From contig DASSYR010000092.1 in assembly GCA_035703165.1 (NCBI GenBank), positions 44,608 to 108,607 of the forward strand: a stretch of DNA of 64,000 nt, in the 5' to 3' direction. The translations under genes were made by a program, and so were the position numbers. Positions within the stretch are counted from its first letter, which is position 1. The number at the start of each line of letters is the position of its first letter. Below the pieces are notes generated by a model, which had not been told where the DNA came from, made no database searches, and saw only the letters and a program-made list of their open reading frames with translations. Origin of the DNA: AWTP1-9 sp035703165. Its GTDB lineage: Bacteria > Bacteroidota > Bacteroidia > Chitinophagales > Chitinophagaceae. Below, in pieces: positions 60,518 to 64,000 of the stretch.

Positions 60518-63289
60518 ATGAAACCTTTTTTTAAATGGGCAGGGATAATCTTTATTTTATTAATTGCTTTTATTGTTGTTGCGCCGTTTCTGTTTAAAGA
60601 TAAAATTGTAGCCTATGTAAAGGCGGAAGCAAATAAGCAGCTTAACGCATCTGTAGATTTTGGAGATTTTAGCCTCTCATTACTACGTAATTTCCCAAAC
60701 TTTTCATTAAGTATAAATAATGTAAGCATCGCCAACAAAGATGAATTTGAGGGAGACACTTTGTTTGCCGCTAAAAAGATGTCTGTTACTATTAATTTGA
60801 TGAGTGTGATAAACGGAGACCAGTATAAAATAAGAAAAATAGAATTAGATGAACCCCGTGTTCATGCCATAGTTTTAAAAAACGGAAAAGTAAACTGGGA
60901 TATAGTAAAATCTGATAGCACAACGGCGACATCCGAGACGAAACCCGCAAGATTTAAAATGAATCTTAAGAAACTTGAAATTATTAATGGATATATTATG
61001 TATGACGACGCATCTTTGGGTTTTTATACCTTGCTTGAAAACTTTGATTGCATTACCAGCGGCGATTTTACGCAGGATATTTTTGACTTGCAAAATAAAG
61101 GAACTATTAGTCAACTAACTCTTAAATACGGCGGTATAGCCTATTTGAATAATGTAAAAGCAACTATTGACGTTCCTCTTAATGTTGATATGCCTAATTT
61201 TAAATTTACATTTAAAAACAATGAAATAGTACTGAATGAACTCTCTATAAAAGCAGATGGATATCTTGCCATGCCCAAGGAAGATATAGACATGGATATT
61301 CAGTTTAAAGCTGACCAAACAGATTTTAAAACCATTCTTTCACTCATTCCGTCAGTTTATACCAAAGACTTTTCAAGTGTAAAAACAAAGGGAAATTTCT
61401 CATTGGAAGGCTTTGTAAAAGGGGTGTACAATGAAAAGAAAATACCCGCTTTTGGCGCTGATATTAAAATAAATGATGCCATGTTCCAATATCCTGCCTT
61501 ACCTAAATCTGTTACCAATATTTTGGCTGATATATCCGTTAAAAATCCGGACGGGATACCCGATCATACAATTACCGATATCAAAAAATTTCACATGGAA
61601 ATGGCAGGAAATCCTGTTGATTTTAAGATGCACATCGAAAATCCTGTTAGCGACCTCAATATAGATGGTTTCATTAAAGGAAAAATTAACCTATCCACCA
61701 TAAAAGAAGTTGTACCCATGCAAGGGAGCGATCTTAACGGGCTAATTGACGCAGATATAAATTTAAAAGGTCGTATGTCGAGCATAGAAAAGAAACAGTT
61801 TAATGAATTTAACGCCAGTGGCAATGTTACGGTTTCTGATATGAACTATAAAAGCCCTGATTTACCTCAGGGAATGAAAATAAAATCTATGAGCATGAAC
61901 TTTTCTCCCCAATACGTTTCTTTAAACGGGTTTGATTGTTCAATCGGTAAAAGTGATATACAGGCCAACGGTATTATAGAAAATATAATGCAATATGTTT
62001 TCAGGGATTCCCTTTTGAAAGGAACCTTTACCATGCATTCTTCTCTGCTTGATTTGAATGAATTTATGACTCAGGACAAAAGCGCTAAATCTGGTGATAC
62101 AACTGCTTTAACCGTTATAGAAGTGCCCAAAAACATAAATTTTATCCTTAAATCATCATTAGATAAAGTTATTTATGACAATATTGATATATCTAATGCT
62201 GAAGGAACTATTACAATTAAAGACCAGACTGTTTTAATGAATAATGTAAAAATGAATTTATTGCAAGGCAGTATGATAATGAATGGCAGTTATAGCACAC
62301 AAAACCCCAAGATACCTGTTATAAATTTTGATTTAAACGTTTCTGATTTTGATATACCTGCTACCTTTAATGCCTTCAATACCGTTCAGAAATTAGCACC
62401 CGTTGCAAAATATACAACAGGAAAATTTTCGACTATTCTTAATTATACAGGTGCACTGCATCCAAACATGATGCCTGACATAAAAACAATAACCGGTGAC
62501 GGAAAATTACAAACACAGAGTATAGCCATATCCGGCTTTGCGCCATTAAACAAACTGGCAGATGCATTAGGCGGTATGGACAAATTTAAAAGAACAGAAT
62601 TTTCAAATATTAATTTTACTTATCACATTAAAAATGGAAAAATAACTACAGATGAGTTTCCTTTTAAAGCCGGAAGTGTGATTGGAAAAGTATTTGGAAC
62701 TACTGCGCTTGACCAGACTATTGATTATACTATGAAAATGGAAATACCAACTTCTGACATGCCTGCGGGTGTTAAAACCTTTGTAAGTAACCAGCTTGCT
62801 TCTATAAATAAATTGGGAGCAAACCTACAATTACCTGAGAAAATAGACATCAGTGCTCTTTTTGGAGGCACTGCAACCAATCCGATTATTAAAACAAGTT
62901 TGAAGGATATTACCGGCAATGTACAAGAAGCCATAAAAACACAGGCAACACAATTGGTAAAAGAAAAAGTAGAAAATGTAAAAGCCCAGGCCAGTCAGAA
63001 ACTGGAAGAACAAAAGAAAAAAATTTTAGCTGATGCAGAAGCACAAGCTCAAAAAATCAGGGATGAAGCTAAAAATGCAGCAGACAATGTCCGTAAAGCC
63101 GGAAATGCAGAGGCTGATAATTTGCAAAATAAAGGCTCTAATTTTCTTGAAAAAGTGGCAAACAAAAAGCTGGCAGAAAAATTGAGGAAAGAAACGGAAG
63201 AAAAGGCCAAAAGAATTGAAGAAGAAGGAAATAAAAAAGCGGATGCTATTTTAAATAAAGCAAAAGAACAAGCGGAAAAAATTCAATAA
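60518..63289 (+). CDS. AsmA-like family protein with long charged C-terminal coiled coil
   Basis: This 923-residue protein has one N-terminal membrane anchor (WAGIIFILLIAFIVVAPFLF). The AsmA domain starts ANKQLNASVDFGDFSLSLLRNFPNFSLSINNVSI, and a long repetitive beta-rich body ends with the AsmA C-terminal region (VSNQLASINKLGANLQLPEKI). AsmA proteins are lipid-transfer-like periplasmic proteins that affect outer-membrane assembly. Residues from about 800 to the end are an Ala/Lys/Glu-rich coiled coil (ADAEAQAQKIRDEAKNAADN). It is a single gene; rnpB follows about 100 bases later. Confidence 0.88.
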   Translation: MKPFFKWAGIIFILLIAFIVVAPFLFKDKIVAYVKAEANKQLNASVDFGDFSLSLLRNFPNFSLSINNVSIANKDEFEGDTLFAAKKMSVTINLMSVINGDQYKIRKIELDEPRVHAIVLKNGKVNWDIVKSDSTTATSETKPARFKMNLKKLEIINGYIMYDDASLGFYTLLENFDCITSGDFTQDIFDLQNKGTISQLTLKYGGIAYLNNVKATIDVPLNVDMPNFKFTFKNNEIVLNELSIKADGYLAMPKEDIDMDIQFKADQTDFKTILSLIPSVYTKDFSSVKTKGNFSLEGFVKGVYNEKKIPAFGADIKINDAMFQYPALPKSVTNILADISVKNPDGIPDHTITDIKKFHMEMAGNPVDFKMHIENPVSDLNIDGFIKGKINLSTIKEVVPMQGSDLNGLIDADINLKGRMSSIEKKQFNEFNASGNVTVSDMNYKSPDLPQGMKIKSMSMNFSPQYVSLNGFDCSIGKSDIQANGIIENIMQYVFRDSLLKGTFTMHSSLLDLNEFMTQDKSAKSGDTTALTVIEVPKNINFILKSSLDKVIYDNIDISNAEGTITIKDQTVLMNNVKMNLLQGSMIMNGSYSTQNPKIPVINFDLNVSDFDIPATFNAFNTVQKLAPVAKYTTGKFSTILNYTGALHPNMMPDIKTITGDGKLQTQSIAISGFAPLNKLADALGGMDKFKRTEFSNINFTYHIKNGKITTDEFPFKAGSVIGKVFGTTALDQTIDYTMKMEIPTSDMPAGVKTFVSNQLASINKLGANLQLPEKIDISALFGGTATNPIIKTSLKDITGNVQEAIKTQATQLVKEKVENVKAQASQKLEEQKKKILADAEAQAQKIRDEAKNAADNVRKAGNAEADNLQNKGSNFLEKVANKKLAEKLRKETEEKAKRIEEEGNKKADAILNKAKEQAEKIQ

Positions 63290-63380
63290 CATTTTATCAG
63301 CTATTTAGTTATTTCTTTTTGATATAAGTTATTGGAAGCCAATTGGCCCCGGTTTCTTCGAGAAAGCCGAAGCAAAATGC

Positions 63381-63388
63381 TAACTTTG
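63381..63388 (+). promoter_or_regulatory. Predicted -7 box TAACTTTG of rnpB
   Basis: Exact TAnnTTTG with five bases between it and the first base of the P1 stem at 63394, the expected position for an RNA gene start. Confidence 0.6.
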
Positions 63389-63393
63389 CATAC

Positions 63394-63800
63394 CGTTGCA
63401 AACCAGGCTATCGTGGCGCCTCCGGTGCCAAGGAAAGTCCGGACAGCATAGAGCGACTCACCGGCTAACAGCCGGGACTCGGTTAAAACGAGTACAGATA
63501 GTGCCACAGAAAATAACTATCCCGTTTTTGGCGGGACAAAGGTGAAAATGTGAGGTAAGAGCTCACAACTTTTAGTGGTAACATTATAAGTGGGTAAACC
63601 TTGGGTGCTGAAATGCCACGTATATCCCGCATTGCAAACAGTTGTATTTATTTCAACTGCTGTGCAAGGTAAGTTGCTCGCTTACTACCATCAGCCGATG
63701 TTGCGGGAAGGGTAGGCAGATACAGGTAAACAGCAATGTTTATCGCAGATAAATGATAGCTCTCGACAGAATCCGGCTTATCGGTTTGCAACGATTTTTT
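63394..63800 (+). ncRNA. rnpB: RNase P RNA
   Basis: The 5' end CGTTGCAAACC (63394-63404) pairs perfectly with GGTTTGCAACG (63783-63793) as helix P1, and a T run follows. Conserved region I, GGAAAGTCCGGAC, lies at 63432-63444, ACAGAAAATAAC follows about 75 bases later, and conserved region V, ACAGAATCCGGCTTA, lies at 63766-63780. Length of about 400 bases fits type A RNase P RNA. This catalytic RNA trims the 5' leaders of tRNA precursors. Confidence 0.95.
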
Positions 63801-63896
63801 TACGGTAAAATTCTCCCTCTACACTGTTCTCCGGGTAAAAAATAATTCTGTTTGTGCATCTAATTCCCAGCATTCTATGACAAATCCAAAACTAAT

Positions 63897-64000
63897 TTAA
63901 GTAGCAAACTGCATTGTAAACACATACGGCGTTTGCCGCTTAACAGTTGCAAATATTCTTGCTACAAGCTTGTTTCTGATGTTGTTAAGTATCAGCATAG
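63897..64000 (-). mobile_element. C-terminal end of a probable IS110-like transposase, cut by window edge
   Basis: On the minus strand, a frame open to the right edge encodes the last 33 residues and stop of a protein ending in NKLVARIFATVKRQTPYVF. This resembles the conserved C terminus of IS110/IS1111-type DEDD transposases (N-K-L-x-x-R-x-F-A-x-V-x-R). Only the tail is inside the window, so completeness of the element cannot be judged. About 100 bases separate it from rnpB, and the element's end should lie in this gap. Confidence 0.5.

Noticed and set aside
63301..63507. Minus-strand open frame of 68 codons over the start of rnpB
   Set aside because: It is the antisense of the RNase P RNA, whose P1 stem and conserved regions explain the sequence fully.
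1..64000. CRISPR arrays, toxin-antitoxin pairs, prophage or restriction-modification cluster
   Set aside because: No regular spaced repeats, integrase, phage structural gene or methylase/nuclease pair was seen. The only mobile signals are the transposase tail at the right edge and the short palindrome in rocD.

Overview
The window looks like a contiguous piece of a low-GC chromosome from a Bacteroidota bacterium, most likely of the Chitinophagaceae type. The evidence is a large TonB-dependent receptor with a carboxypeptidase-regulatory-like N-terminal domain, a protein ending in a type IX secretion (T9SS) sorting domain, a large PorW/SprE-like TPR protein, a CarboxypepD/DUF2911/YceI gene repertoire, and a near absence of Shine-Dalgarno sites. 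Many genes instead carry the Bacteroidota -7 promoter box TAnnTTTG (or TAnnTTCG) a few bases before the start codon. No rRNA, CRISPR array, prophage or plasmid function was seen.

Layout. 1-2.1 kb: the start of a Uma2-like gene (cut by the left edge), an ATP-grasp enzyme and a divergent Fes-like esterase. 2.2-5.5 kb: TonB-dependent receptor. 5.7-18.8 kb: ordinary housekeeping and small genes (ribBA, a GNAT acetyltransferase, ndk, a DHH phosphoesterase, an FKBP lipoprotein, YceI, DUF2911, VOC, purB, mqnA), plus an unusual pair coding for an exported Ppx/GppA-like protein and a membrane-anchored coiled-coil protein. 17.3-32.0 kb: a cell-surface glycan locus with a flippase, methyltransferases, two SDR sugar-nucleotide enzymes, GT9-, GT2- and GT4-type glycosyltransferases, a hexapeptide acyltransferase and a YfhO membrane protein. 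Its eight central + strand genes are packed with 4-nt overlaps or gaps of a few bases, so they probably form one operon. 32-42.5 kb: queuosine precursor transporter, Nudix, CorA, dapF, nucleoside phosphorylase, tRNA-Cys, glnS, VIT1/CCC1 transporter, rocD, ispE and a bifunctional nuclease. 42.7-48.4 kb: penicillin-binding protein 1A and the PorW/SprE-like protein. 48.6-50.7 kb: a bactofilin/AtpZ cluster that in relatives leads into the F-type ATPase genes but here is followed by a SprT-like gene. 50.7-57.5 kb: ogt, csaA, OsmC, an SQR-like flavoprotein, a SirB1-like protein, an acyl-CoA carboxylase subunit and yraN. 57.6-60 kb: a decayed metallophosphoesterase gene and two surface-protein genes. 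60.5-64 kb: an AsmA-like protein, RNase P RNA (rnpB) and the end of a probable transposase cut by the right edge.

The most interesting signals are local rather than a large new system. They are: a 21-bp palindrome-bearing in-frame insert in rocD; a set of apparently leaderless genes; face-to-face overlapping promoters of purB and mqnA, which move the mqnA start to a TTG; the exported ASKHA-fold protein with its coiled-coil partner; an M23-type N-terminal domain with no peptidase domain in an orphaned pre-ATPase cluster; an SDR enzyme whose YxxxK motif reads YxxxR; and the multi-lesion metallophosphoesterase pseudogene. Protein family calls come from motif recognition by eye, without any database search.
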